Shown here in pieces: positions 35,901-43,205 of a DNA stretch of 64,000 bases (the stretch's first letter is position 1; each line of letters begins with the position of its first letter). Source of the DNA: Woeseiaceae bacterium (GTDB taxonomy: Bacteria; Pseudomonadota; Gammaproteobacteria; Steroidobacterales; Woeseiaceae); assembly GCA_028289545.1 (NCBI GenBank), contig JANQPG010000102.1, forward strand, positions 62,001 to 126,000, read 5' to 3'. A program made the translations under genes and the position numbers. The notes beneath the pieces were generated by a model. The model was not told the origin of the DNA, did no database searches, and saw only the letters and a program-made list of their open reading frames with translations.

Positions 35901-36166
35901 TGAATGCCGTACTCGCCGTCATGAAGCGCGCGCCTGAGCGCCGCTTCACGATCGTCGGGCATACCGATTCTGACGGCAGCGACGCCTCCAACCAGGATCT
36001 CTCGGAGCGGCGCGCAAGAACCGTCATCAACTGGCTGATCGAACACGGCATCGAAGCAAGACGCCTGACGGCGCGAGGCTTTGGCGAATCGCGACCCACC
36101 GCACCCAACGAAACGGAATCCGGCAAGGCGCTCAACCGCCGCGTCGAGCTCGGTTTTACGGAGTAG
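32966..36166 (+). CDS. Lipoprotein with nine carboxypeptidase-regulatory-like repeats and OmpA domain
   Basis: The ATG at 32966 has a strong ribosome binding site (GGAGGAG). The 1066-residue protein has a lipoprotein signal (AVVVAFVLAALSGC, lipid Cys29) and an acidic Ser/Asp linker. Nine tandem beta-sandwich repeats of about 80-85 residues run from about 215 to 945, each starting like GTVxGxVxDxxTGEPxxxVxV and holding a TDxxGRFxxxxVxxG segment, the CarboxypepD_reg pattern. The last about 120 residues are an OmpA/Pal peptidoglycan-binding domain (IHFDSGKDQFK, VGHTDSDGSDASNQDLSERRARTVINWLIEHGIEARRLTARGFGESRP). It would span from membrane to peptidoglycan. It follows the sigma-kinase pair and precedes DUF3592, CsgG-like and unknown membrane genes, all on one strand. 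Confidence 0.88.
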   Translation: MPLFSLGNQPTGRNSAVVVAFVLAALSGCSGDDSSDDSNNSGRDVEQAASSTADGRSSGTGFNRYDYDEDDPIGDRKLDLNYPNPPYPPDDRVITPFREAFKTGDLDGMVEAWSQMGPQQRLEALQWGQEYRFAVPLEDEDQLDAVQTPFDFLGRVDVGQLEYDARADARGEPLQRPGQDSGLELPDELGHVRGVVVDRDTGEPVPGVTVAASFPQMMIFSLTGETARWETITADDGSFEIRDIPAGDAALLVHRLPEYNLLQHKFTVAADETITETVALPRLGRVQLELPTFVSGTVTDSETGEPVPDVLVSVGNSAYTGRTNGQGAYIIRRVDPGEHTMLARHADYHDGSDRIVADGPGKIELNFSIDPITTGIVVGTAINSATGAPLANVTVTIAGQTVTTDSVGRFRIVDIESGDLHVQAGGEGYRPARTDVTLEARTTVETVLELEPITEGTVRGVVRNAATGEPVANADIQIGPQHAVTDDAGRFEVADVTQGDTSVAVRKTLFEPAMETVDVIAMQAVDVDIAITPITYGDLVVTVTDASSGQPLAATLVRLTADLSGETGADGRVRFEKVPAGEGLLSATRHAYVANEQNYVLEPATELEQTLALEPVTVGSVAGMVVNADSGEALAGATVTIGARKAMTDDDGRFRIDELAAGEINVSAVKPVFEASRVGATVIAAETVDVELTLEPVTYGTIRGVVVDATTSRPIADATIAVSGRNTRTNAAGEFELDRVSAGELLLTANKRVYEQVEDRFELSPAEAETRRIALPPITYGDVQGTVVDADSGAPLAGVEVSLGTVRVQTDADGRFGPQRVDAGPLNLSAYKNGYESGGLLVDISAAGLTDGFIELEPIRIGTVVGTVVDAKTGETVKGARVTLAANAQETGTDGRFRFEAVKTGSVGVAVRHADYGNGAASGDLAGGATLELIVRVDLRREDVTQLEASLASGGSIDLYGIHFDSGKDQFKASSLGTLNAVLAVMKRAPERRFTIVGHTDSDGSDASNQDLSERRARTVINWLIEHGIEARRLTARGFGESRPTAPNETESGKALNRRVELGFTE

Positions 36167-36172
36167 CCGGCG

Positions 36173-36631
36173 GTGTCCGCAAGATCGATTCACGCAAAAC
36201 CGGCATTGGCGCGATCCATGTCGGGCCAGTCGAAGAACCTGCTGGCGGTGCTGGGCATGCTGGCGATAGCCGGAACAGCACTCGCCGGCAGCCTGCTCTA
36301 TCAATGGCACAAGAATCGCCTCGCCGGCCTGCCCGAAGCCAGCCTCGGCTGGCCGTCGGTCAGCGGGTTGATTGTCCGCTCCACGCTCGACGTACGGACC
36401 TCGATTCTGCGCAGCAGGCGCAGGGTGCACAACGTGCGTGTCGTCTACGAATACGTTGTCGACGCCCGGTCCTACCGCAACGATGTCGTTCGCTTCGATC
36501 AGGCAGAGATCTCCCTTGCGGAAAAGGAAGCGATCGTCAGCTCGCACCCGGTCGGGCGTACGGTGCCGGTTTACTACAACCCGGAAAAGCCCGGGCAGTC
36601 GGTGCTCTTGCGCGAGGCCGGCGAGCGATGA
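36173..36631 (+). CDS. DUF3592-like membrane protein (first of two)
   Basis: The frame gives 152 residues from GTG at 36173, six bases after the previous stop; ATG at 36218 is an alternative that leaves the membrane helix intact. One helix (NLLAVLGMLAIAGTALAGSLLYQW) is followed by a beta-rich domain. WPSVSGLIVRSTL, VRVVYEYVVDARSYRNDVVRF and the end GRTVPVYYNPEKPGQSVLLRE are the DUF3592 pattern (a short G-x-V domain closing with V-x-Y-x-P-x-x-P). Function unknown. It belongs to the probable operon with the OmpA-repeat lipoprotein and the second DUF3592-like gene. Confidence 0.8.
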   Translation: MSARSIHAKPALARSMSGQSKNLLAVLGMLAIAGTALAGSLLYQWHKNRLAGLPEASLGWPSVSGLIVRSTLDVRTSILRSRRRVHNVRVVYEYVVDARSYRNDVVRFDQAEISLAEKEAIVSSHPVGRTVPVYYNPEKPGQSVLLREAGER

Positions 36632-36670
36632 CCGGCAACCACAACAACACAACACAGGGAGGAAACCTTC

Positions 36671-37042
36671 ATGGGTGAGGCCACTGGCACCGTTATCGTA
36701 TTGATCGCGCTGGGCATCGTGTTTCTGTATCGCGCCCGAAAACAGAACGAGCGCGTACGGACCCTGATCGAGCGCGGCGAAACCGGCAGCGCCTACGTCA
36801 CCGAACTCAAGCGCGACAACAACAAGCGTTCGAGCTTCAAACACTCCGTGGCGTATACGTTTACGGCGCAAAACGGACGGACCTACACGAACAGAAACAT
36901 CGTTTCGCATAGCGAATTCGGTACCTATGCCCAACGGCAGCGGATCGAGATCGTTTACGACCCGGACAACCCCATGAACAGCATGCTCAAAGCCATCGTG
37001 GACGAGGCGCGCCACGACCTGGGCCTCGCGGGCATCGAATGA
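36671..37042 (+). CDS. DUF3592-like membrane protein (second of two)
   Basis: The 123-residue protein has one N-terminal helix (GTVIVLIALGIVFLYRA) and a domain like its neighbour: GETGSAYVTELKRDNNKRSSFKHSVAYTFTAQNGRTYTNRNIVSHSEF, ending RIEIVYDPDNPMNSML. The strand pattern and the closing V-x-Y-D-P-x-x-P mark DUF3592. It is a diverged tandem partner of the preceding gene. A GGAGG-like site (AGGGAGGAAAC) precedes the ATG. Function unknown; position in the envelope operon suggests a membrane-associated partner of the CsgG-like protein. Confidence 0.78.
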   Translation: MGEATGTVIVLIALGIVFLYRARKQNERVRTLIERGETGSAYVTELKRDNNKRSSFKHSVAYTFTAQNGRTYTNRNIVSHSEFGTYAQRQRIEIVYDPDNPMNSMLKAIVDEARHDLGLAGIE

Positions 37043-37083
37043 ACAACCAGCCAATACCTATCAAGCGCGCAGGAGTAAACACG

Positions 37084-37983
37084 ATGAACGCATTGTATCG
37101 ATTGACGACCCTGGCGGTCGCGACAACGCTAACGGCCATCCCGGCATCGGCAAAAGATGTCGAGGAACCGGCCATTCCGCACTGCGATGAACCTTACGGG
37201 ACGATCGCGCTCCAGGAGGCCGCCGGTGGCGACTGGTGGGACAGCTACGATCTCGAGAATCCGGAAGCGCTGATCAAGCTGTACGTCAACGAGTCGGGGT
37301 GCTTTACGCTCGTAGACCGCGGCGCCGGCCTCGAAATGAATACGAATGAACGCATGATCGCCGAGTCCGGCGGTATGCAGGTGGGCTCGAACGTCGGCAG
37401 CGGCCAGCTGCTCGCCGCGGACTTTTTCCTCGTGCCGGACTTGATCACAAACGACGACGACAGCGGCGGCCGACGCATAGGCGGAATCCTGGGCGGCAAG
37501 ATCGGCGACTCGATCGGCGGCATCCTGGGCGACGTCAAGACCAAAAAGCTCGAGGCCGACACGATACTCACGCTCGTCAATGCCCGTACCGGCGTACAAA
37601 CCGCGACCGCTCGCGGCAAGGCAGAGAAACGCGACGTGTCATTCGACGTCGGCGGCATACTCGGCGTGGCCGGCGGCGTCAGCAGCTATCAGGACACCCA
37701 GATTGGACGCGTGATTGCGGCAGCCTATGCGACGGCGTATTCGGAACTGATCGCAAAGGTCGAGGCATCGGGCGGCGCTGTCGCGTCCGCGGACGCACCT
37801 GTCGAATCCTACGTCATTGCCATCGACACCGACATGTACAAGGCGCCTTCGCGCGGCGAGGCGGTGCGCGGGCTGCGCCAGGGCATGTTCGTCTACCCGA
37901 CCGGAAACCGCGATGGTGCATTCCTGGAAGTCAAAGACAAGTTCGGCACGACCGGCTGGGTATCGGTCGAAGACTTGCAGTAA
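37084..37983 (+). CDS. CsgG-family periplasmic/outer-membrane protein with SH3-like tail
   Basis: The ATG at 37084 has GCAGGAG ten bases upstream; the frame is open from 37039. The 299-residue protein has a signal peptide cut near PASAKD. LIKLYVNESGCFTLVDRGAGLEMNTNERMIAESG (about 78-112) matches the CsgG core, followed by LLAADFFLVPDLI, a glycine-rich loop (IGGILGGKIGDSIGGILGDVKTKKLEAD) and LTLVNARTGVQTATARGKAEKRD. The last 60 residues (VIAIDTDMYKAPSRGEAVRGLRQGMFVYPTG to GTTGWVSVEDLQ) look like a bacterial SH3 domain. No lipobox is seen, unlike true CsgG, so a secretion pore is not assured. It lies in the envelope operon. Confidence 0.78.
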   Translation: MNALYRLTTLAVATTLTAIPASAKDVEEPAIPHCDEPYGTIALQEAAGGDWWDSYDLENPEALIKLYVNESGCFTLVDRGAGLEMNTNERMIAESGGMQVGSNVGSGQLLAADFFLVPDLITNDDDSGGRRIGGILGGKIGDSIGGILGDVKTKKLEADTILTLVNARTGVQTATARGKAEKRDVSFDVGGILGVAGGVSSYQDTQIGRVIAAAYATAYSELIAKVEASGGAVASADAPVESYVIAIDTDMYKAPSRGEAVRGLRQGMFVYPTGNRDGAFLEVKDKFGTTGWVSVEDLQ

Positions 37984-38020
37984 GCGTGTCCGCCGTCACG
38001 CCGAATCGAGGGAAATCACT

Positions 38021-39388
38021 ATGACTATTCAACGTGTACTCAAGAGAGCGATGGCTCTGATGCTGTTGCTCGCTACACCGATCGTCTTCGCGCAACCGTT
38101 TGCGCTCGACGAGAACATAAAGCCTCTCGAACTGACGCTCAAGGAAGAGCCGAATCATGAAGGCATCCTGTGGACGGGCGCCCACGGAACGATCGGGGCA
38201 ATGGCGGACTACCTCTTCGTCAACGGCTTGAGCCCTCGGCGTGTCATCGAGGCGCACCTGATTGCGATAAACGCGGAGGAGCCCGTGACCTTGACCGTCG
38301 TCAAGAACCTGTGGAGTGATCCGGGTCAATCTTGCAACACCGGTTCGGGCGGCATGTGCAAGGTGAAATTTCGGACCAGCGGCGATGCCGGAATCAGGGT
38401 CGATGGCATCAACGGCAGCCGCTGGCGCCTGCTGCTGCTCGCGAGCCCGGAAGTGCCGCTGGATCTGCTCATGCCATCACCCATGTTCGAAGCCCGTAAA
38501 GCGGACGCGGCTCAGTATGAACACGGTGGCGCAGCAGCAACCGTAGCCTCTACGGGCTCGAACACACCCGCCACAACGGAAGAAAAGGCGGGCCCCATGG
38601 TCTGGATAGCTGCGGCCGGCGTTGTGATGCTCGGAATTATTGCCGTCCTGCTTGCGAAAGTCGTCAAGAACTCGGGCGGCTCGGGGGTGAACATTCTGCT
38701 GCCCACGCTCATTGTCCTCGTAGCCTGTCTCGCCATCCCCTACTCGGGAAGCGCCGATGCCGCGGAGGAAACGGATTCTGAATCGATCGATATAGACCTC
38801 TCCGAAATCGACGAAGCGATCGCAAGAGAAGTCAAAGAGCGGGAGGAAGCCAAAAAGAGGATCGAAGAAGTCTCGAAAGAAATCAACAGGGCGCTGAAGC
38901 TGCTCATCGATGCGCGCAAAGTGTATGACACCTGGTTCGGCGACCTCAGCAATTGCTCTGCAATGGGAAATCCGCCCGGCACACCGCGAATCCCGTCGTT
39001 TTGCGAGGGTAACGTCAACTGCAAGTCGTGTTACGCGAATGCCCGAAAAGGCTTCAACGAAACCCGGCACACGTTCGAGCAGCTTCGCATCATCTACAGC
39101 TGCAACAAGCGAGCCATCGACGCCGCCATCAAGTTCGGCGACGGCGGCTCGGCCGTTCACGGCGTGACGGCCCTGGCTTGGCAAACCATCAAGCTCGATA
39201 TCGAAACGTCGGTCAAGAAGCTGAAGCAGGCCTACGACAATAAGTACGTCGAGCTCGGCGGCCGGCTTCACGATTCGATGATCGACATCGCCATGTGCGA
39301 GGCTCGCTACGGAGAGAAGGACTGGTACGATCGCTTCGGCTACGTCTACTACGAGTTCATGATGGACAAGTACAAGCGAACAAACTAG
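38021..39388 (+). CDS. Unrecognised exported membrane/coiled-coil protein
   Basis: From the ATG at 38021 (GAGGGAAATC upstream) the protein has 455 residues. It has a signal peptide (MALMLLLATPIVFAQP) and a beta-rich domain to about residue 150 with C-x(6)-C (SCNTGSGGMC). A Thr/Ala linker leads to two adjacent membrane helices (MVWIAAAGVVMLGIIAVLLAKV and ILLPTLIVLVACLAIPYSG, about 187-240). An acidic coiled coil (EIDEAIAREVKEREEAKKRIEEV, about 255-290) leads into a helical cysteine-bearing domain (FCEGNVNCKSCYANARKGF, then YSCNKRAIDAA). I recognise no family. It is the last gene of the probable sigma/kinase/OmpA/DUF3592/CsgG series and ends just before a strong terminator, which suggests a structural role in the same envelope assembly. 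Confidence 0.7.
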   Translation: MTIQRVLKRAMALMLLLATPIVFAQPFALDENIKPLELTLKEEPNHEGILWTGAHGTIGAMADYLFVNGLSPRRVIEAHLIAINAEEPVTLTVVKNLWSDPGQSCNTGSGGMCKVKFRTSGDAGIRVDGINGSRWRLLLLASPEVPLDLLMPSPMFEARKADAAQYEHGGAAATVASTGSNTPATTEEKAGPMVWIAAAGVVMLGIIAVLLAKVVKNSGGSGVNILLPTLIVLVACLAIPYSGSADAAEETDSESIDIDLSEIDEAIAREVKEREEAKKRIEEVSKEINRALKLLIDARKVYDTWFGDLSNCSAMGNPPGTPRIPSFCEGNVNCKSCYANARKGFNETRHTFEQLRIIYSCNKRAIDAAIKFGDGGSAVHGVTALAWQTIKLDIETSVKKLKQAYDNKYVELGGRLHDSMIDIAMCEARYGEKDWYDRFGYVYYEFMMDKYKRTN

Positions 39389-39404
39389 AAAGGATTCGCT
39401 CAAC

Positions 39405-39440
39405 AAAAAACGCCGCGGGCAGAGCCGCGGCGTTTTTTTT
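39405..39440. terminator. Strong intrinsic terminator, usable on both strands
   Basis: A-run, then CGCCGCGG (39411-39418), a 6-base loop, CCGCGGCG (39425-39432) and eight T residues (39433-39440). The A-run before the stem gives a T-run on the opposite strand too. It lies between the end of the long plus-strand series (39388) and the end of a minus-strand gene (39457), so it can stop both. Confidence 0.95.
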
Positions 39441-39456
39441 ATGCCCAGCTGATCGG

Positions 39457-40230
39457 CTAGTAAAGATACGGCCCTTTCAGTTCCGCGATCGAGCCGTTGC
39501 GGTCGAAGCGCAGATTGACGAACACCGCATGCTGATGATCGACCTGGTCGTTTTCAGCGGGAGTCAGCCGGGCGTCGATCGTGTACCAGACGTCGGGCCG
39601 TATATCGATTGGAGCATTGCCGCTCTCGAGTTTGATGGCCGCCACGTCGGGCCGTTTTCGAAACGGCGACGGCACTGGAAAGTAAGCGACACGCCTTGTC
39701 TTCTGACCTCGAATTATGATGGGCAGCTCGATACTGCCGCCGCGCTGAACGACGATGTCAAAAGAACCGCGCGCCGGATAATAAGGCACCCGCCGCCGGT
39801 CGATGTTGACCCGCTGTCGATAATCGAAGTGCCCTTCGATAATGCTGGCGTCGATCTGATTGCCAGCGAACGCAAAGGTGTTGCTGCCGGCGTTTGCCAG
39901 GACAACGTTGAACGACAGATCGTTGGCGCGCAGCATCGCACCTCGCAGCCGTGGCTTTTCCAACGCAACCTCGTGCAGCTTAACCGTGTGGATATCGAAT
40001 TTGGCGCGCTGCGACGTGTTGATCGGCACACGAACGCTTGTTGTCGCTTTGGTATTGATCTGCGACTTGGGTTGCTGACGCTGCACTTCGTGTTCGGTCG
40101 GGCGTTTGGGTTCGGGCCGGGGTTCCGGTAACCGGGGCGCTTGCGCTACCGCGGGCGCTGCAATGGCGAGCGCTACGGCGCACGCCAGCCCGTTGGTACG
40201 TTTACTGGGCGATGTCATTGTTGTCTCCAT
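39457..40230 (-). CDS. Unrecognised secreted protein
   Basis: The ATG at 40230 is preceded by GAGGAAG with seven bases between; a TTG five codons upstream opens the longer frame. The 257-residue protein has a signal peptide (GLACAVALAIAAPAVAQ) and a basic/Pro linker (LPEPRPEPKRPTEHEVQRQQPKSQ). A beta-rich domain follows (RVPINTSQRAKFDIHTVKLHEVAL, NDLSFNVVLANAGSNTFAFAG, VVQRGGSIELPIIIRGQKTRRVAYFPVPSPF, FVNLRFDRNGSIAELKGPYLY). I recognise no family. It is convergent with the envelope series across a shared terminator and divergent from the PQQ dehydrogenase-like gene. Confidence 0.7.
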   Translation of the reverse strand: METTMTSPSKRTNGLACAVALAIAAPAVAQAPRLPEPRPEPKRPTEHEVQRQQPKSQINTKATTSVRVPINTSQRAKFDIHTVKLHEVALEKPRLRGAMLRANDLSFNVVLANAGSNTFAFAGNQIDASIIEGHFDYRQRVNIDRRRVPYYPARGSFDIVVQRGGSIELPIIIRGQKTRRVAYFPVPSPFRKRPDVAAIKLESGNAPIDIRPDVWYTIDARLTPAENDQVDHQHAVFVNLRFDRNGSIAELKGPYLY

Positions 40231-40414
40231 ATTGGTCTTCCTCAATAGGGAATACGCAAACGGACCACAATCTGGTCAACCGGCGCTTGATGCGCCGTCG
40301 GAGACTGTCGCCATATGGCGACTGTTTAATGGGAATTCGTGATTCTGTAACGATCGGCAATAGGCGGCCTGCCCGCGTGTGATAATGTCGGCGGATGAGC
40401 CGGCTTGGGTGCTG

Positions 40415-43048
40415 ATGATGCTCGCTGACAAGTTTCGAAACACACTGTGCACGTTGCGCCGCCTGTGCACGCTGACCTTCGCGTTTGCTCTCACCGCCTG
40501 CGGCGGTGGAGGCGGCGACGCGACGTCGCCACCCCCACCACCTCCGCCTCCCCCTCCACCGCCAACAACGGTGGACCCCACGCTGTCGATCAGCGACGCC
40601 ATCGTCACGGAGGGTGATACCGGTACAACCACGCTGCAATTTACGGTGCAGGCGAGCGGCTTTGCTCCCGCACCAGCGGTCTTTTCAGATTCCAGCGTCG
40701 AATACACAACCTCGGCCGGCACGGCCACTGAAGGCGTCGACTATCAGGCCGCGAGCGGCACCGTGCAGATTCCGGGTAACGTGGGTCAGGCGACGGTCGA
40801 TATCGAGATTGTGGGCGACGCCGACATCGAGCCCAACGAGACGTTTACCGTGACCTTGTCGTCACCCAGCAACGCCACGATCGGGCAGGCCACGGCAACC
40901 GGAACCATTCGTGACGACGATTCACCCAGCGGCGCCTCCGGCCTGGACAACCGACCTGACAACCAGACCTGTGTTGCTCCCGCGCGGCCAACCGGAAACG
41001 CATCGGTATCGGTGAACGACCCTTATCCATCGCTACCGAATCTTGTGCAGCCCACGAAGATTCTGCTGGAACCCGGCGGCAGCCGCTGGTTTGTGCTGCA
41101 GAAAGGCGGACAGATCCTCAGCTTTCCGACAAATAACCCGAGCGACTTCACGGAGTACATGGATTTAACCGACGGCCGGTCCATACGCACGGCATCCGAA
41201 GGCGGCCTGCTCGGCATGGCGTTTCATCCGGATTACCCGAGCACGCCGGAGATCTTCCTGTCGTACACGATCAATCACACAAACCCCGACATGCGCCACA
41301 TCCTGTCGCGCATGGTGCTCGACAACGTCAACAACCCGGGTGCCGGGACCGTGGAACAGGTGATACTCGAAGTCGACCAGGATTTCGACAACCACAACGG
41401 CGGCGACATTGCGTTTGGTCCCGACGGCTACCTGTACTTCGGCCTGGGCGATGGCGGCAGCGGCAACGACCCGCGCCAGCGCGCGCAGAATACAACCCGG
41501 CTACTGGGCTCGATGCTGCGCATCGACGTACGGGGCACGGGTGCCGACTACGATGTGCCGGCGGACAACCCGTTTGCGCCGAACGCCAAGTGCGGCCCGG
41601 GCGCCAATGCCAACGACTGCCCGGAAATCTACGCATGGGGCCTCCGGAATCCCTGGCGCTGGAGCTTCGACCCCGATACGAGTGAGCTGTGGGCCGCCGA
41701 CGTGGGTCAAGGCGCGCGCGAAGAAGTGAACCTCATCGAACTCGGCGGCAACTACGGCTGGCGTTGCCGGGAAGGCACGCTCGATACGTCCAATGCCGGC
41801 GACTGCAGTGCGAGCGACAGCCTGATTGACCCGGTCACCGAATACAACCGCAGCCAAGGCACGTCAATTACGGGCGGCTACGTGTACCGGGGAAGCGCCA
41901 TCCCCGAGCTTGTCGGCCTGTACATCTTTGCCGATTACGGCTCCGGTCGTTTCTGGGCTGCGCAACCCGATGGTCAGGGTGGCTTCGACAACGACGAACT
42001 CATCGATACAAGCTTTCAGCCGACCGCTTTCGGGGTCGGCCCCGACGGCGAGCTGTATTTTGTCGACATCGACAGCAGCAACGGTATCGGCCGCGTACGC
42101 CGCATCGATCCGCCGGGAAGCCCGGTCCCCGACACGATTCCCGAACTTCTCTCGGACACCGGCTGCGTCGACCCCGGCGACGTTACACAGCCGTACGGCG
42201 GACTGCTGCCTTACGACCTGAACGCACCGTTCTGGTCGGACGGCGCCGACAAGGACCGCTACATCGGCCTACCGAACGGCACAACGATCAACATTGGCGC
42301 GGACGGCGATTTCGATTTCCCGAACGGCACCGTGATCGTCAAGAACTTCCGTCTCGGCGGCAATCTCATCGAGACACGGCACCTGATGCGCCACCCGGAC
42401 GGCGTATGGGCCGGCTACACCTACGAGTGGAACGCCGCGCAAACCGAAGCAACCCGCGTGCGCGGCGGCAAGGTCGTCGAGATCAACGGCCAGGACTGGA
42501 TCTACCCGTCCGAGGGCCAGTGTATGCAGTGTCACACGGGCGCCGCCGGGTTTGCGCTCGGGCCCGAGATTGCGCAGCTCAATAAGGACGTTACCTACGC
42601 GTCGACCGGGCGGCTCGCCAATCAGCTCGAAACGATCGAGCACATTATGATGTTCTCGACGCCGCTGCCGGCGCCCGTCGTTTCGCTCGACGTGCTCGCC
42701 GACCCTGAGGATACGGCGGCGCCGCTCGAACCTCGCGCCCGGGCTTACCTGCATACGAACTGCTCGCAGTGCCATCGGCCCAATGCCCCGGTACCGTCGA
42801 CGATGGATTTACGCTACCCGACAACGCTCACCAACACGAGCGCGTGTGACGCAACGCCGCAGGGTGGCGATCTCGGCGTTCCCAACGCACGACTGATCGC
42901 GCCGGGCAATTCGACCGCATCGCTGCTGATCAACCGCATGCAGCGACGCGACGTTCACGGTATGCCCCCGATCGGATCGAACGTAGTCGACACGCTAAAC
43001 GTCGCGCGGCTGAGCGCGTGGATCGACTCCTTAAGCAACTGTAACTAA
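40415..43048 (+). CDS. Lipoprotein: Calx-beta, PQQ sugar dehydrogenase-like and diheme cytochrome domains
   Basis: The start is uncertain: ATG at 40415 or 40418 gives a clean lipoprotein signal (LTFAFALTAC, Cys29), while GTG at 40379 or ATG at 40385 add a poor leader. After the Cys comes a poly-Gly/poly-Pro spacer. A Calx-beta domain follows (LSISDAIVTEGDTGTTTLQFTV to EPNETFTVTL), then a glucose/sorbosone dehydrogenase-type propeller (LLGMAFHPDYPSTPEIFLSYT, HNGGDIAFGPDGYLYFGLGDGG, RNPWRWSFDPDTSELWAADVGQ, GNYGWRCREG). The last third holds two heme c sites, CMQCH (703-707) and CSQCH (783-787), as in SO2930-like diheme proteins. It would oxidise a sugar or alcohol at the cell surface and pass electrons to its hemes. 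About 877 residues. Confidence 0.88.
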   Translation: MMLADKFRNTLCTLRRLCTLTFAFALTACGGGGGDATSPPPPPPPPPPPPTTVDPTLSISDAIVTEGDTGTTTLQFTVQASGFAPAPAVFSDSSVEYTTSAGTATEGVDYQAASGTVQIPGNVGQATVDIEIVGDADIEPNETFTVTLSSPSNATIGQATATGTIRDDDSPSGASGLDNRPDNQTCVAPARPTGNASVSVNDPYPSLPNLVQPTKILLEPGGSRWFVLQKGGQILSFPTNNPSDFTEYMDLTDGRSIRTASEGGLLGMAFHPDYPSTPEIFLSYTINHTNPDMRHILSRMVLDNVNNPGAGTVEQVILEVDQDFDNHNGGDIAFGPDGYLYFGLGDGGSGNDPRQRAQNTTRLLGSMLRIDVRGTGADYDVPADNPFAPNAKCGPGANANDCPEIYAWGLRNPWRWSFDPDTSELWAADVGQGAREEVNLIELGGNYGWRCREGTLDTSNAGDCSASDSLIDPVTEYNRSQGTSITGGYVYRGSAIPELVGLYIFADYGSGRFWAAQPDGQGGFDNDELIDTSFQPTAFGVGPDGELYFVDIDSSNGIGRVRRIDPPGSPVPDTIPELLSDTGCVDPGDVTQPYGGLLPYDLNAPFWSDGADKDRYIGLPNGTTINIGADGDFDFPNGTVIVKNFRLGGNLIETRHLMRHPDGVWAGYTYEWNAAQTEATRVRGGKVVEINGQDWIYPSEGQCMQCHTGAAGFALGPEIAQLNKDVTYASTGRLANQLETIEHIMMFSTPLPAPVVSLDVLADPEDTAAPLEPRARAYLHTNCSQCHRPNAPVPSTMDLRYPTTLTNTSACDATPQGGDLGVPNARLIAPGNSTASLLINRMQRRDVHGMPPIGSNVVDTLNVARLSAWIDSLSNCN

Positions 43049-43067
43049 CAGCGGTCTCCAGGGTGCT

Positions 43068-43096
43068 CCGCGCCGCGGACGCGGCAGCGGCTTTTT
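43068..43096 (+). terminator. Possible intrinsic terminator after the PQQ dehydrogenase-like gene
   Basis: CCGCGCC (43068-43074) can pair with GGC-A-GCGG (43083-43090, one bulged A) over an 8-base loop, followed by CTTTTT. It lies 20 bases after the stop codon. The stem is GC-rich but the T-run is short. Confidence 0.5.
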
Positions 43097-43205
43097 GGCA
43101 TTCGGCAAGGCAATCCCGCTACACTTGCGGGACGGAGTGGCATCCCATGTTTCACCATGCCGCCCGAAGGAGTGCCCGTCGTGATAATAAAAAACGGCCA
43201 CCACG

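Noticed and set aside
37084..37983. Calling the CsgG-like protein a curli secretion pore
   Set aside because: No lipobox and no csgA/B/D/E/F genes nearby; only the core domain similarity is supported.
40500..40570. Poly-Gly/poly-Pro coding DNA looked like a microsatellite or assembly artefact
   Set aside because: It is in frame, follows a lipobox and precedes a clear Calx-beta domain; a matching leader exists at 48120-48190 on the other strand.
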